Assembly (NCBI RefSeq): GCF_902497745.1
Contig: NZ_CABVHJ010000015.1
Coordinates: forward strand, 1 to 64,000
Source of the DNA: Pseudomonas fluorescens
GTDB taxonomy: Bacteria; Pseudomonadota; Gammaproteobacteria; Pseudomonadales; Pseudomonadaceae
Length of the DNA: 64,000 bases
Direction of reading: 5' to 3'
Shown here: positions 44,165 to 54,700 of the stretch, in pieces
Position numbering within the stretch: position 1 is the stretch's first letter
Layout of the letters: each line of letters starts with the position of its first letter
Made by a program: the position numbers and the translations under genes
The notes under the pieces: generated by a model
Database searches by the model: none
What the model was told of the DNA's origin: nothing
The model's input: the letters and a program-made list of their open reading frames with translations, nothing else

Positions 44165-45388
44165 ATGAGCGAGAGTGTGTTTGCCGATCGCATCGTGCAG
44201 AACCTGCTCGACACCGACTTCTACAAACTGACGATGATGCAGGCGGTGCTGCACAACTACCCCAACGTCGAAGTCGAATGGGAGTTCCGTTGCCGTAACA
44301 GCGAGGATCTGCGCCCGTATCTGGCCGAGATCCGTTTTCAGATCGAGCGTCTGGCCGAGCTGAGCCTGAGCGCCGATCAACTGAGTTTTCTTGAGCGGAT
44401 CAGCTTCCTCAAACCGGACTTCCTGCGTTTCCTCGGGCTGTTCCGCTTCAACTTGCGCTATGTGCACACCGGTATCGAAAACGGCGAGTTGTTCATCCGC
44501 CTGCGTGGACCATGGCTGCACGTAATCCTCTACGAAGTGCCGTTGCTGGCGATCGTCAGCGAAGTACGCAACCGCTATCGCTACCGCGAAACCGCACTTG
44601 AACAGGCGCGCGAGCAGCTCTACCGCAAATTTGACTGGCTGACCGCCAATGCCTCGGCCGACGAGCTGTCGCAACTGCAGGTCGCCGATTTCGGCACCCG
44701 CCGCCGCTTTTCGTACGGCGTGCAGGCAGAAGTGGTGAACGTGCTCAAACACGACTTCCCCGGACGTTTTGTCGGCACCAGCAACGTGCACCTGTCCCGT
44801 GAGCTGGACATGAAACCGCTGGGGACCATGGCCCATGAATGGATCATGGCCCATCAACAACTCGGTCCACGGCTGATCGACAGCCAGATCGCCGCGCTGG
44901 ATTGCTGGGTCCGCGAGTACCGTGGTCTGCTGGGCATCGCGCTCACCGACTGCATCACCACCGATGCATTCCTCGGCGACTTCGATCTGTTCTTCGCCAA
45001 GCTGTTTGACGGCCTGCGCCACGATTCCGGCGACCCTGTGGTGTGGGGCGAAAAATGCATCGCCCACTATCACAGGCTTGGCATCGACCCGATGAGCAAG
45101 ACCCTGGTGTTCTCCGACAGCCTGACCCTGCCCAAGTCGCTGGAGATCTTCCGCGCGCTGCACGGTCGGATCAACGTCAGCTTCGGCATCGGTACCAACC
45201 TCACCTGTGACATTCCGGGTGTCGAACCGATGAGCATCGTGCTTAAAATGACCGCCTGCAACGGCCAACCGGTGGCGAAGATCTCCGACGAGCCAGGCAA
45301 GTCCCACTGCAAAGACCCGAATTTCGTCGCCTACTTGCGACACGTGTTCCAGGTTCCTGCCGATTCCCGTCTATCTAGCAAGGAGTGA
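44165..45388 (+). CDS. pncB: Nicotinate phosphoribosyltransferase
   Basis: 407 residues. Catalyses nicotinate + PRPP (+ATP) to nicotinate mononucleotide in the NAD salvage pathway. Family features are the start LLDTDFYKLTMMQAVLHNYP, DFGTRRRFSYGVQ with the conserved arginines, and FGIGTNLTCDIPG near the C terminus. The start at 44165 follows CCTGGAGACCCCGTT. nadE begins four bases after the stop, so both NAD steps are in one operon. Confidence 0.96.
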   Translation: MSESVFADRIVQNLLDTDFYKLTMMQAVLHNYPNVEVEWEFRCRNSEDLRPYLAEIRFQIERLAELSLSADQLSFLERISFLKPDFLRFLGLFRFNLRYVHTGIENGELFIRLRGPWLHVILYEVPLLAIVSEVRNRYRYRETALEQAREQLYRKFDWLTANASADELSQLQVADFGTRRRFSYGVQAEVVNVLKHDFPGRFVGTSNVHLSRELDMKPLGTMAHEWIMAHQQLGPRLIDSQIAALDCWVREYRGLLGIALTDCITTDAFLGDFDLFFAKLFDGLRHDSGDPVVWGEKCIAHYHRLGIDPMSKTLVFSDSLTLPKSLEIFRALHGRINVSFGIGTNLTCDIPGVEPMSIVLKMTACNGQPVAKISDEPGKSHCKDPNFVAYLRHVFQVPADSRLSSKE

Positions 45389-45392
45389 ATTC

Positions 45393-46220
45393 ATGCAAGC
45401 CGTACAGCGTGAGATTGCTGAACAGCTCAAGGTGCAACCGCCGTTCGCCGACTACCAGGCTCTGCAGGCCGAAGTCGCCCGGCGCATTGCCTTTATTCAG
45501 GATTGTCTGGTCAACTCCGGGCTCAAGACGCTGGTGCTGGGCATCAGCGGCGGCGTCGATTCGCTGACCGCCGGCCTGTTGGCCCAGCGTGCGATGCGTG
45601 AGCTGCGCGACCAGACCGGCGACAACAGCTACAAATTCATCGCCGTGCGCCTGCCGTACGAAACCCAGTTCGACGAGCACGACGCCCAGGCCTCGGTGGA
45701 TTTCATCGCTCCGGACGAACGTCACACGGTCAACATCGGCCCAGCGGTGAAATCGCTGGCCAGTGAAGTGGCGGCGTTTGAAGGCAAGCACGCGGTGTCG
45801 GTGGACTTTGTGCTCGGCAATACCAAGGCACGCATGCGCATGGTCGCGCAGTACACCATCGCCGGCGCGGCGCATGGTCTGGTGATCGGCACCGATCATG
45901 CGGCGGAAGCGGTGATGGGTTTCTTCACCAAGTTCGGTGACGGCGCCTGCGATCTGGCACCGCTCAGCGGTCTGGTGAAGAATCAGGTGCGGGCGATTGC
46001 GCGCAGCTTTGGTGCGCCGGAGTCGCTGGTCGAGAAAGTGCCAACGGCGGACCTTGAGGATTTATCGCCGGGCAAACCGGACGAAGCCTCGCACGGCGTG
46101 ACCTACGCCGAGATCGATGCGTTTCTGCACGGCGAGCCGGTGCGTCAGGAAGCGTTCGACATTATCGTCGCGACCTACAACAAGACCCATCACAAACGCG
46201 TGATGCCGTTTGCGCCGTAA
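45393..46220 (+). CDS. nadE: NH3-dependent NAD synthetase
   Basis: 275 residues. Adenylating N-type ATP pyrophosphatase that amidates deamido-NAD. The PP-loop SGGVDS is at 52-57, with further motifs LPYETQFDEHDAQ, GNTKARMRM and GTDHAAEAVMGFFTKFGDG. There is no glutaminase domain, so ammonia is the donor. It lies just downstream of pncB and ends at a strong terminator. Confidence 0.96.
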   Translation: MQAVQREIAEQLKVQPPFADYQALQAEVARRIAFIQDCLVNSGLKTLVLGISGGVDSLTAGLLAQRAMRELRDQTGDNSYKFIAVRLPYETQFDEHDAQASVDFIAPDERHTVNIGPAVKSLASEVAAFEGKHAVSVDFVLGNTKARMRMVAQYTIAGAAHGLVIGTDHAAEAVMGFFTKFGDGACDLAPLSGLVKNQVRAIARSFGAPESLVEKVPTADLEDLSPGKPDEASHGVTYAEIDAFLHGEPVRQEAFDIIVATYNKTHHKRVMPFAP

Positions 46221-46234
46221 GCGCGGATGGAATG

Positions 46235-46275
46235 AAAAAGCCCGCTGAGGAGTGATCCTCAGCGGGCTTTTCTTT
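46235..46275 (+). terminator. Rho-independent terminator of pncB-nadE
   Basis: AAAAAGCCCGCTGAGG and CCTCAGCGGGCTTTTCTTT form a perfect 13-pair stem with an AGTGAT loop and a T-rich tail. Confidence 0.92.
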
Positions 46276-46304
46276 GGCCCAGACATCGGTTGATGCTGAT
46301 GGCC

Positions 46305-46396
46305 CCTTCGCGAGCAAGCTCGCTCCCACATGTTTCGCTGTCGGACACAGTATTTGTGAACAACTGAAACCTGTGGGAGCGAGCTTGCTCGCGAAG
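46305..46396. repeat. Paired REP element between nadE and azurin
   Basis: CCTTCGCGAGCAAGCTCGCT-CCCACATG and CTGTGGGAGCGAGCTTGCTC-GCGAAG, GCGAA-outward type, between convergent genes. Confidence 0.9.
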
Positions 46397-46418
46397 AACG
46401 ATGACGCGATTGGCCTGC

Positions 46419-46862
46419 TTACTTAACGGAAATCGTGCCTTTCATCATCGAGATGTGCCCAGGGAACGAGCAGAAGAAGCCGTAGCCACCGTCAGCAATC
46501 TTCGCTACGTCAAAGGTCAGCGAGTCGGTTTCCTTGGCGCCGATGATCTTGGTGTGAGCGATGATGCGCGCGTCACCTTCCGGCAGGTAGTTCTTGTCGA
46601 TACCGGCGGCCAGGCCAGCGGTAGCGATTGGCTGCATGTCAGCTTCTTTGCTGATCACCAGGTTATGGCCCATGACGTTCTTCGGCAGATTGCCGGAGTG
46701 GGTCAGTTCGACGGTGAAAGTCTTGCAGCTCTTGTCGATCACGATTTCCTTGGTGTTGAAGGACATCTGATCGGTGGAGTCAACGGTGGTTTTGCACTCG
46801 GCAGCCATCAATTGGCTGCTGGCCAGCGCCAGCAGGGATACCGCAACAACTTTGGAAAACAT
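46419..46862 (-). CDS. azu: Azurin precursor (blue copper protein)
   Basis: 147 residues. The signal peptide ends LASSQLMA, and mature protein begins AECKTTVDS. Type I copper ligands are all visible: His66 in GHNLVIS, then Cys131, His136 and Met140 in GFFCSFPGHISMM. The Cys23-Cys46 pair can form the usual disulphide. Azurin is a periplasmic electron carrier for denitrification and stress respiration. An ANR-like box lies 73 bases upstream. The start at 46862 begins the signal peptide. Confidence 0.97.
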   Translation of the reverse strand: MFSKVVAVSLLALASSQLMAAECKTTVDSTDQMSFNTKEIVIDKSCKTFTVELTHSGNLPKNVMGHNLVISKEADMQPIATAGLAAGIDKNYLPEGDARIIAHTKIIGAKETDSLTFDVAKIADGGYGFFCSFPGHISMMKGTISVK

Positions 46863-46934
46863 GGTGAATCTCCAAGGCAGGGTTAACAAAAACACGAATG
46901 GTGGAAAGACTGCCTGAAATCTTCGCAAGTTCCT

Positions 46935-46948
46935 ATGACTTGAGTCAA
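46935..46948 (-). promoter_or_regulatory. ANR/FNR-like box upstream of azurin
   Basis: On the minus strand the sequence is TTGACTCAAGTCAT, close to the FNR/ANR consensus TTGAY-N4-RTCAA, with one mismatch at the end. Its distance to the azurin start is normal for activation. ANR control of azurin is known in P. aeruginosa. Confidence 0.6.
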
Positions 46949-47054
46949 AAATTGTATACAACTTTCAGGCTATGACACTCATCGAGACAATCTAACGGCC
47001 AGAATTCCGGGCCCGGCCTATGATCGGCGCATCTACTGAGACGGAGTGCCTGTG

Positions 47055-47144
47055 ATGTTCTTTAACGGTCTGTTGTGCAGTTTGCTCGCCGCCTACGCCT
47101 GTGGCGCCAGCGGTACCTTTGAATCACCGGAACGCGAAGTTTAG
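47055..47144 (+). CDS. Possible 29-residue small protein
   Basis: ATG at 47055 follows ACGGAG with eight bases of spacing and opens a 29-codon frame (MFFNGLLCSLLAAYACGASG...) ending TAG. The first half is hydrophobic with two cysteines. It lies between divergent azurin and LOG genes, 58 bases before the latter. It could be a leader peptide or a chance frame. Confidence 0.35.
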   Translation: MFFNGLLCSLLAAYACGASGTFESPEREV

Positions 47145-47202
47145 CCCTTGGATCAAGGCGTGCCAGCCATTACCCTGTGACGGATTGACCCAGGAGGAAG
47201 GC

Positions 47203-47790
47203 ATGTCTCTGAAATCCGTTTGTGTATTTTGCGGTGCCAATGCGGGCACTGATCCGGCTTACACCGAAGCCGCCATTGCCCTTGGCCGGGCCTTGGCTGA
47301 ACGCAAGTTGACCCTGGTCTACGGCGGTGGTGCTGTGGGTCTGATGGGCATTGTCGCCGACGCGGCGCTGGCCGCTGGGGGTGAAGTGATCGGCATCATT
47401 CCGCAGAGCCTGATGGACAAGGAAATCGGCCACAAAAGCCTGACACGCCTGGAAGTGGTCGACGGCATGCACGCGCGCAAGGCGCGTATGGCTGAACTGA
47501 GCGATGCGTTCATCGCCTTGCCCGGCGGCCTCGGTACGCTGGAAGAGCTGTTCGAAGTCTGGACCTGGGGCCAGCTCGGCTACCACGGCAAGCCGTTGGG
47601 TTTGCTGGAAGTGAACGGTTTTTACAGCAAACTCACCGCATTTCTCGATCATATCGTCGGCGAAGGCTTCGTTCGCGCGCCACACCGTGACATGCTGCAA
47701 GTGAGCGAATCGCCGCAAACACTGCTCGATGCCCTGGATAACTGGAAGCCAACCGTCGCGCCAAAATGGGTTGACCAAAAACCCGGCTAA
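47203..47790 (+). CDS. LOG family protein (cytokinin riboside phosphoribohydrolase-like)
   Basis: 195-residue Rossmann-like protein with the two LOG motifs, MHARKARMAELSDAFIALPGG and PGGLGTLEELFEVWTWGQLG. LOG enzymes release bases from nucleoside 5'-monophosphates (AMP or cytokinin forms). The start at 47203 follows CAGGAGGAAGGC; an in-frame upstream start is not supported. Confidence 0.93.
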   Translation: MSLKSVCVFCGANAGTDPAYTEAAIALGRALAERKLTLVYGGGAVGLMGIVADAALAAGGEVIGIIPQSLMDKEIGHKSLTRLEVVDGMHARKARMAELSDAFIALPGGLGTLEELFEVWTWGQLGYHGKPLGLLEVNGFYSKLTAFLDHIVGEGFVRAPHRDMLQVSESPQTLLDALDNWKPTVAPKWVDQKPG

Positions 47791-47858
47791 CCACGAGGCA
47801 CCGATACAGGGCAGAATATGCGCCGCTCAACCTCACCTTCGACCCAAGAGGATCGCCC

Positions 47859-48056
47859 ATGGCCAAACCCAATTACTCCTTCGCCAAACGTCAACGAGAC
47901 CTGGCAAAGGAACAGAAGAAAGAGGAAAAGCTTCAGCGCAAGAAACAAACCGCTGAAGAAGCGGCACTGAACCCTGAGGGTGAAGTGGCAACGGAAGATG
48001 ATGTTGATGCAACCGAAGCGACTGAAACACCGAAAGATCAGGCGCCCGACGCCTGA
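47859..48056 (+). CDS. Small charged conserved hypothetical protein
   Basis: 65 residues. The N-terminal half is very basic and helical (NYSFAKRQRDLAKEQKKEEK), and the C-terminal half is acidic with Glu/Asp/Ala/Thr. Start follows AAGAGGATCGCCC. Similar short proteins are common in Pseudomonas next to LOG or cold-shock genes. No function can be inferred beyond a likely nucleic-acid interaction. Confidence 0.75.
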   Translation: MAKPNYSFAKRQRDLAKEQKKEEKLQRKKQTAEEAALNPEGEVATEDDVDATEATETPKDQAPDA

Positions 48057-48168
48057 ACCCCACCGGGTTTGATCACCGAATCAGACCCTGCGGATTTGTG
48101 ACGGGGCTGGCGGTTTCACTGCCGGCCCTCACAGCCTTCCCCCTTCCCAAGCACACCCAAATTCCCAT

Positions 48169-48257
48169 GTGGGAGCGAGCCTGCTCGCGAAGGCGGTGCA
48201 TTTAGCCACATATGAACTGACTGACCTGACGCTTTCGCGAGCAGGCTCGCTCCCACA
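48169..48257. repeat. Paired REP element after the small charged protein
   Basis: TGTGGGAGCGAGCCTGCTCG-CGAAGGCGG and CGCTTTCGCGAGCAGGCTCG-CTCCCACA, GTGGGAG-outward type. No gene is seen in the 48057-48270 gap. Confidence 0.9.
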
Positions 48258-48270
48258 GTTTTGATCGGCG

Positions 48271-49161
48271 TTAATCCAGGGGCATTACCGTGACGCGCAC
48301 TTCCGGGTCGTGATTGCCGCCGCCGAGAATCACTCCACGTAGCGGCGACACATCGGAAAAATCCCGCCCCCACGCCAGCGTGATGTGTTCCAGCGCCGGC
48401 TGCACATTGTTGGTCGGATCAAAATCCACCCAGCCCAACACCGGACAAAAAACTGAAACCCAGGCATGCGACGCATCAGCACCGATCAAGCGTGGTTGTC
48501 CCGGTGGTGGCTGCGTCAGCAGATAACCACTGATGTAGCGCGCCGCCAGCCCTCGCGAACGCACGCATGCCAGCATCAAGTGCGCAAAGTCCTGACACAC
48601 CCCGCGTCGCCGCTCCAGCACTTCCACCAATGGCGTTGCCACTTGGGTCGCTTCGGCATCGAAGGTGAATTCGCTGAAGATCTTCTGCATCAAGTCCTGC
48701 ACACCCAACAGCAACGGGCGGCCCGCCGGAAAACAGCTTTGCGAGAACTCGACAAAGCTGCGCTTCAAATGCACGTAGGGTGACTGGAACCGGTAACGGC
48801 AGGCTTCGAGCAACTCAGCGGACAACGGCTGACTGCTGTAGCTCAGCGCATCGCGGGTCAGCTCCCAGGCGGGTGACTGATTGAAATCCAGCACAGGCCG
48901 CGCCAGCACTTCCACCGTGAGTTGTGCATTGACCTGCAACTCGTCATGTGGGCGTTCGAAGGCCAGTCGGGTCAACGGATTACCAAACACATCCAGCTCA
49001 TCGCGCCGTGCTGTCGGGTCCGGACTGATCAGCAATTGCTGTTCGGTACAACGCTGCCAATCGCATTTTCTCGGCCACAAGTGCGCCAGTTGCTGCGCCA
49101 GAGATACAGGGCTGTCGTAGTGGTAACAGGTGTCGTGGAAGATCTGGTATCGAGCATTCAT
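48271..49161 (-). CDS. Transglutaminase-like protein
   Basis: 296 residues. The N-terminal transglutaminase-associated domain is followed by the papain-like core, with catalytic Cys189 (RRGVCQDFAH), His232 (DASHAWVSVF) and Asp248 (VDFDPTN). It is the third gene of a unit with the ATP-grasp/alpha-E and DUF2126 genes, a partnership known across bacteria as a predicted peptide-synthesis/cleavage system. Cytoplasmic, with no signal peptide. The start overlaps the preceding stop by one base. Confidence 0.9.
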   Translation of the reverse strand: MNARYQIFHDTCYHYDSPVSLAQQLAHLWPRKCDWQRCTEQQLLISPDPTARRDELDVFGNPLTRLAFERPHDELQVNAQLTVEVLARPVLDFNQSPAWELTRDALSYSSQPLSAELLEACRYRFQSPYVHLKRSFVEFSQSCFPAGRPLLLGVQDLMQKIFSEFTFDAEATQVATPLVEVLERRRGVCQDFAHLMLACVRSRGLAARYISGYLLTQPPPGQPRLIGADASHAWVSVFCPVLGWVDFDPTNNVQPALEHITLAWGRDFSDVSPLRGVILGGGNHDPEVRVTVMPLD

Positions 49162-51647
49162 CAGACAGACACCGTGCGTTGGCTGACGTCATCGACATGG
49201 GCGAAATGGCGCAAGGCCAGTCGATCCGAAACCTGGCCGCTGGCATCGGCAATTTCCTGCAGCAGATCGGCGAGGCCATTGAGCGCGGCGCGGACGCTGG
49301 TCTCACCGAACAATGGATTCTCCAGACAGCCCAGATCGAACCGTGCCAGACGCTCGACCAGTTGTGGCAGCCCCGCTTCCCGTGGCACACCGAAATCATC
49401 GTTCAAACGCTTCAACGTGCGGGTCACCAGTTTCAATTGAAACAACACCGCGTGCGGATTTTGCTCATCAAGCAGCAACAGGTCGAGCACTGGAATCAGC
49501 TGCGCCACCGCCAGATAGCGTGAGCGATAGGTGATGCTGCTGTTGCCCAGTTCCAGCAACCACTCCAGGCCTGCCTGATCGAAAGCACCGGCGCCACGCA
49601 AAAACGCCGCAAGGCTGCTGCTGAGAAATTGCAGACGTTCGATACGCCGGCCGATCATCAGAAAGCGCCAGCCTTCGTCGCGGGTCATGTCGTCGAGGGC
49701 AAATCCGGACAACGCCGCCAGCGCCGTCACCAACCGATTGAGAAAATCCAGCAGCTCGCCGAAGTCGGGGTCGTCGGTGTCCAGTTCCATCGCCTCGCGC
49801 TGCAACTCCACTAACGCTTGCCAGTTCTCCCGAGAGAGCTTGCCGCGCACTTGCGAGGCCGCCCACTGCAAGCGCTGCAGATTGGAACGCAGGCTGAACG
49901 ACCAGTCCTCGCCGAGCAGTGCTGCCAACAGACGCTCCGGCAATTCACCCTCGTCCGGCAACAGCGTCAGCCGTTCACCGAGGTCGACCGCCGCCTGTAG
50001 CGCTTGCGGGTCATCGCCATCGACATACCGCGCGAGCATGATCCGCAGCAGCCGCGCACTGTCATCACAGCGTTCGCAGTAACGGCCGAACCAGAACAGG
50101 TTTTCCACCACCCGTGAGGGCAGGTACGGGTCGCGTCGTACCAGATCATGGACACCGACGTTGCGTTGAGCCTTCCACTGTTCGCCGCTGGGTGGGCGAT
50201 CGCCCAACACCCAAGTATCTTTGCTCGCCCCGCCGCGCTGCATCGACACCACTTCGGCATCGGCATCGGCGGCCACCCGGGTCAGACCACCGGGCAGCAC
50301 GCGATAACCATCTCCACTGGCCACCGCATACATGCGCATGCCGATCGCACGCGGTTGCAGTTGACCGTTTTCGGCCTGCCAGATGGGCGCATGCGACAGC
50401 TGCGCCAATTCTTGCGCGACGTAGGCGTAAGGGCGCGCCTGCATGCGTTCGGCAAGTGCCTGACGCTGCTTTTCACTCAGATCACGGCCAAACACAGGTG
50501 CGAAGCTTTGTGAGGGGAAGGCCGGTTTGATCAGCAGTTCGGGCAGTTTCTCCAGGGCTTGCGCCAATACCGGCGCCTCACCGCACCACCACGTCGCGAT
50601 CGACGGCAGAAGCAGTTCTTCGCCGAACAGGTATTGATTGATCTTAGGCAGAAACCCGAGCAGTCCCGGTGACTCCAGCACGCCACTGCCCAGCGCGTTG
50701 GCGACCAGTACACGGCCCTGACGCACCGCTTCTAGCAGCCCGGGCACGCCCAGTGCCGAGTCAGTACGCAATTCAAGCGGATCGCAGAAATCATCGTCGA
50801 GACGACGCATGATCGCGTGTACCCGACGCAGGCCACTGAGGGTCTTCAGATAGACCGTGGCATCGCGCACCGTCAGGTCACCGCCCTCGACCAACGGGTA
50901 ACCGAGCTGGCGAGCCAGATACAGATGTTCGAAATAGCTTTCGTTGAAACGACCCGGCGTGAGCAGCACCACCAGCGGTGCGTCATCGTCGCACGGCGCC
51001 TGTCGCGCCAAGGTTTCCTGCAACGTACGGAAGAAGCCGGCCAGATGCTGCACCTTCAGATCCCGGTACAACTCAGGAAAGGCACGGGACACGATGGTGC
51101 GGTTTTCCAGGGCATACCCGGCGCCCGATGGCGCTTGTGTGCGATCCGCCGTGACCCACCAGCGCCCATCCGGCGTGCGCGACAGATCCACGGCATACAG
51201 ATGCAAGTACGCGTCTTCCGGCGGTGCAATGCCCTGACAAGGCCAAAGGAAATTGTTGTGTCCAAACACCAGTCCAGCCGGCAACAGGCCTTCACTGATC
51301 AACCGCTGCGGCCCGTACAAATCCGCCAGCACAGCGTTGAGCAGTCGGGCGCGCTGAGCGATGCCTGCCGACAATTGCTGCCATTCATCTGCCGCAATCA
51401 CATGCGGCAGCAGATCCAGCTCCCATGGCCGATCCGCTCCTTTCGGGTCGGCATAGACGTTATAGGTAACACCGTTCTCCTGAATCTGCCGCGCCAGCAA
51501 CGCTTGCCGCTGCACCAGTTGTGCCGGCGTGCTGCGCTGCAACTGATCGAACAGCCGCCGCCAGTGCGGGCGCACCGCGCCACTGCCGTCGAGCAGTTCG
51601 TGATAAGTGCCCGCCGTCAGCGGGTAGCGGTCTAGCAGGTCAGGCAT
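49161..51647 (-). CDS. Fused circularly permuted ATP-grasp and alpha-E protein
   Basis: About 828 residues. The N-terminal ~480 residues are the circularly permuted ATP-grasp type 2 fold (NNFLWPCQGIAPPEDAYLH, TPGRFNESYFEHLYLARQLG, LVEGGDLTVRDATVYLKTL). The last ~310 residues are the helical alpha-E (DUF403) domain starting RVVENLFWFGRYCERCDDSARLL. In many bacteria these are two genes; here one chain. An in-frame TTG at 51668 adds seven residues; ATG 51647 is preferred. Probably a peptide ligase working with the two transglutaminase-like neighbours. Confidence 0.9.
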   Translation of the reverse strand: MPDLLDRYPLTAGTYHELLDGSGAVRPHWRRLFDQLQRSTPAQLVQRQALLARQIQENGVTYNVYADPKGADRPWELDLLPHVIAADEWQQLSAGIAQRARLLNAVLADLYGPQRLISEGLLPAGLVFGHNNFLWPCQGIAPPEDAYLHLYAVDLSRTPDGRWWVTADRTQAPSGAGYALENRTIVSRAFPELYRDLKVQHLAGFFRTLQETLARQAPCDDDAPLVVLLTPGRFNESYFEHLYLARQLGYPLVEGGDLTVRDATVYLKTLSGLRRVHAIMRRLDDDFCDPLELRTDSALGVPGLLEAVRQGRVLVANALGSGVLESPGLLGFLPKINQYLFGEELLLPSIATWWCGEAPVLAQALEKLPELLIKPAFPSQSFAPVFGRDLSEKQRQALAERMQARPYAYVAQELAQLSHAPIWQAENGQLQPRAIGMRMYAVASGDGYRVLPGGLTRVAADADAEVVSMQRGGASKDTWVLGDRPPSGEQWKAQRNVGVHDLVRRDPYLPSRVVENLFWFGRYCERCDDSARLLRIMLARYVDGDDPQALQAAVDLGERLTLLPDEGELPERLLAALLGEDWSFSLRSNLQRLQWAASQVRGKLSRENWQALVELQREAMELDTDDPDFGELLDFLNRLVTALAALSGFALDDMTRDEGWRFLMIGRRIERLQFLSSSLAAFLRGAGAFDQAGLEWLLELGNSSITYRSRYLAVAQLIPVLDLLLLDEQNPHAVLFQLKLVTRTLKRLNDDFGVPREAGLPQLVERLARFDLGCLENPLFGETSVRAALNGLADLLQEIADASGQVSDRLALRHFAHVDDVSQRTVSV

Positions 51648-51735
51648 GGAAAGCTCGGCAGACAGCAAGGAACGGTCAGACTAACGCAGGCACATGACGC
51701 GCGGATATACGAAAAATCCGCGTGTCGCGTAGGCC

Positions 51736-54700
51736 TTAGAAACGTCGCAAATCGATTGTCATCGGTAGCTCGTCACTGATTTCCACGTTGGGGATAGGAA
51801 GCTTCCCCGGCGTGTGTCCGACGCGGAAGAATCGCGCCATCCGCCGGCTCTCCGCTTCGTTGGCATTGACCGGCAACGTCTCGTAATTGCGCCCGCCGGG
51901 ATGCGCCACGTGGTATTGGCAGCCGCCCAGCGAACGACCCATCCAGGTGTCGAGCAAGTCGAAAACCAAGGGTGCATGTACGGGAATCGTCGGTTGCAAG
52001 CAGTTAGCCGGTTGCCACGCGCGATAACGCACACCGGCAACGAACTCGCCAACCCGCCCGGTTGGATGCAACGGCACGGCGATGCCATTACAGGTCAGCA
52101 AATAACGCTGCGGCGGCAGGCCTTTGAGTCTGACCTGCAAGCGCTCCAGCGAGGAATCGACGTAGCGCACCGTACCGCCCGCCGCGCCCTCCTCACCCAA
52201 CACATGCCACGGCTCCAGTGCCTGCCGCAGCTCCAGTTCGATGCCGTTGACCGCATAATCGCCAACCTTGGGAAAACGAAACTCCATATGCGCCGCAAAC
52301 CATTCCGCGCGCAGCGGATAACCAGCACTGTTGAGTTCGACGATGACGTCAGCAAAATCCTGCTCGATAAAGTGCGGCAGCAGAAAACGGTCGTGCAACT
52401 CGGTGCCCCAGCGCGCCAGTTTCGGCGGCGCATAAGGCTCACGCCAGAACCGTGCGACCAGCGCCCGCAATAGCAACTGCTGGGCCAGACTCATGCGCGC
52501 GTGCGGCGGCATTTCAAAGGCGCGCAGCTCCAGCAAGCCAAGACGCCCGGTGGCGCCGTCCGGCGAATAGAGTTTGTCGATGCAGAACTCGGCGCGGTGC
52601 GTGTTACCGGTGACGTCGATCAGCAAGTTGCGCAGCAGTCGGTCGACCAGCCATGGCGCGCACTCCTCGCCCGGTTCGGGCATCTGCGCGAAAGCGATTT
52701 CCAGTTCGTACAATGCATCATTGCGCGCCTCGTCGACGCGCGGCGCCTGAGACGTCGGGCCGATGAACAAGCCGGAAAACAGATACGACAACGACGGATG
52801 GTTGTGCCAGTAACTGATCAGGCTGCGTAGCAGATCGGGGCGGCGCAGAAACGGTGAGTCCGCCGGCGTCGCACCACCGAGAACGAAATGGTTACCGCCG
52901 CCGGTGCCGGTGTGTCGGCCATCGATCATGAACTTCTCGGTGGTCAGGCGGGTTTGCCGTGCCTCTTCATAAAGAAACTCGGTGCGCTCGACCAACTCGT
53001 CCCACGTCGCCGACGGCTGCACATTCACCTCGATCACACCGGGATCCGGAGTGATGCGGAAGTTGCTCAGACGTGGATCGCTCGGCGGCTCGTAGCCTTC
53101 GAGCAACACCGGGCAATGCAGTTCTTCGGCGGTGGCTTCAATGGCCGCCACCAGCTCCAAATAATCCTCGACGCGCTCCAGCGGCGGCATGAACAGGTAC
53201 AAACGCCCTTCACGCGCTTCGGCGCAGAACGCGGTGCGGGTCAGCCAGTCGGCGGACTCGTCGATTTTCGGCGCGCGTTCGTCAGTCGAAGCCGGTTCGC
53301 CGTGACGGTTGAGCTGCGCGGTTTCCGGCAGCTCAGGGAAGTCCTGATTCGGGTCCTGTGGATGAATAAACGGATATTCGGCGGCCTTCACCCACGGTTG
53401 CGAGCCCAGTGGCAAGCGATAACCCAGCGGCGAGTCCCCGGGCACCAGCCGGCAGTGCTCGTCACGTAGATACCAGCGCCCGCTCTGCCATTGATCGCCC
53501 TTGGCCGTGCGCGCCAGCGGCAGCACTTGGCCAATGACTTTGTTGAGGCCCTGACTGAAGACCTTGCGCAGGCGTGCGCGCTCAAGCGGCTCTTCAAGAC
53601 GTGAATCTTTGGCGCTGACATTGCTTGGCAACGTGCCCTCGCGCCAGAGGTAGTAGAAATTGTCTTCGTAGGCCGGGAACACAAAGCGCGTAGGCAATTT
53701 AAAGCGCTCGGCGACACTGGCCAGAAAGCGCCCGGCCAGTTCGCCATTCGCGCCGTAATCCTGCTGCTCATCGGCGATCAATGCGTCGTTGTGCCAGATC
53801 GGCACGCCGTCGCGGCGCCAATAGCAATTGAGCGACCAACGCGGCAGTTGCTCACCGGGATACCACTTGCCCTGACCGAAATGCACCAGGCCTTTCGGCG
53901 CGTAGTGCTTGCGCATGCGCTGGAACAGTTCGGCAGAGAGCCGGCGCTTGTCCGCGCCCAACGCGGCGGTGTTCCACTCGGCGCCATCCGGGTCATCGAT
54001 GGAAACGAAGGTCGGTTCGCCGCCCATGGTCAGGCGTACGTCATCCGCCAGCAGGTCGGCATCGATCTGTCGGCCCAGCGCCTGAATCGCCAGCCATTGC
54101 TCATCGGTGTAAGGCTTGGTGACGCGCGGCGCCTCCCAGATCCGTTCCACCGACATTTCATGGCTGAACTCACACTCACACGGTTCGACCAAGCCACTGA
54201 TCGGCGCCGCTGAAGACGGATCGGGACTACAGGCCAGCGGGATATGCCCTTCACCGGCAAACAGCCCTGACGTCGCATCCAGACCGATCCAGCCAGCACC
54301 CGGCAAATACACTTCGCACCAGGCGTGCAGGTCGGTGAAATCGACTTCGGTGCCGGAGGGACCATCGAGGCTTTTCACATCGGCGGTCAGTTGAATCAGG
54401 TAGCCGGAGACAAATCGTGCAGCCAGGCCGAGGTTACGCAGCAGTTGCACCAGCAACCACGCTGAGTCCCGGCAGGAACCGGAGGCATGTTCGAGGGTGT
54501 GTTCCGGCGTCTGTACGCCCGGTTCCATGCGGATCAGGTAGCCGATGTCTTCGCTCAAACGCTGGTTGAGCGCCACGAGAAAATCCACCGCCGGCAGCGG
54601 CGTACGGTCGATAGCGTCCAGGTAGGCTTTGAATTTCGGTGTCAGCGGCAGGGTTTCGAGATACGGCGCCAGCTCCTTGCGCTCATCGGCCGCGTAGGCG

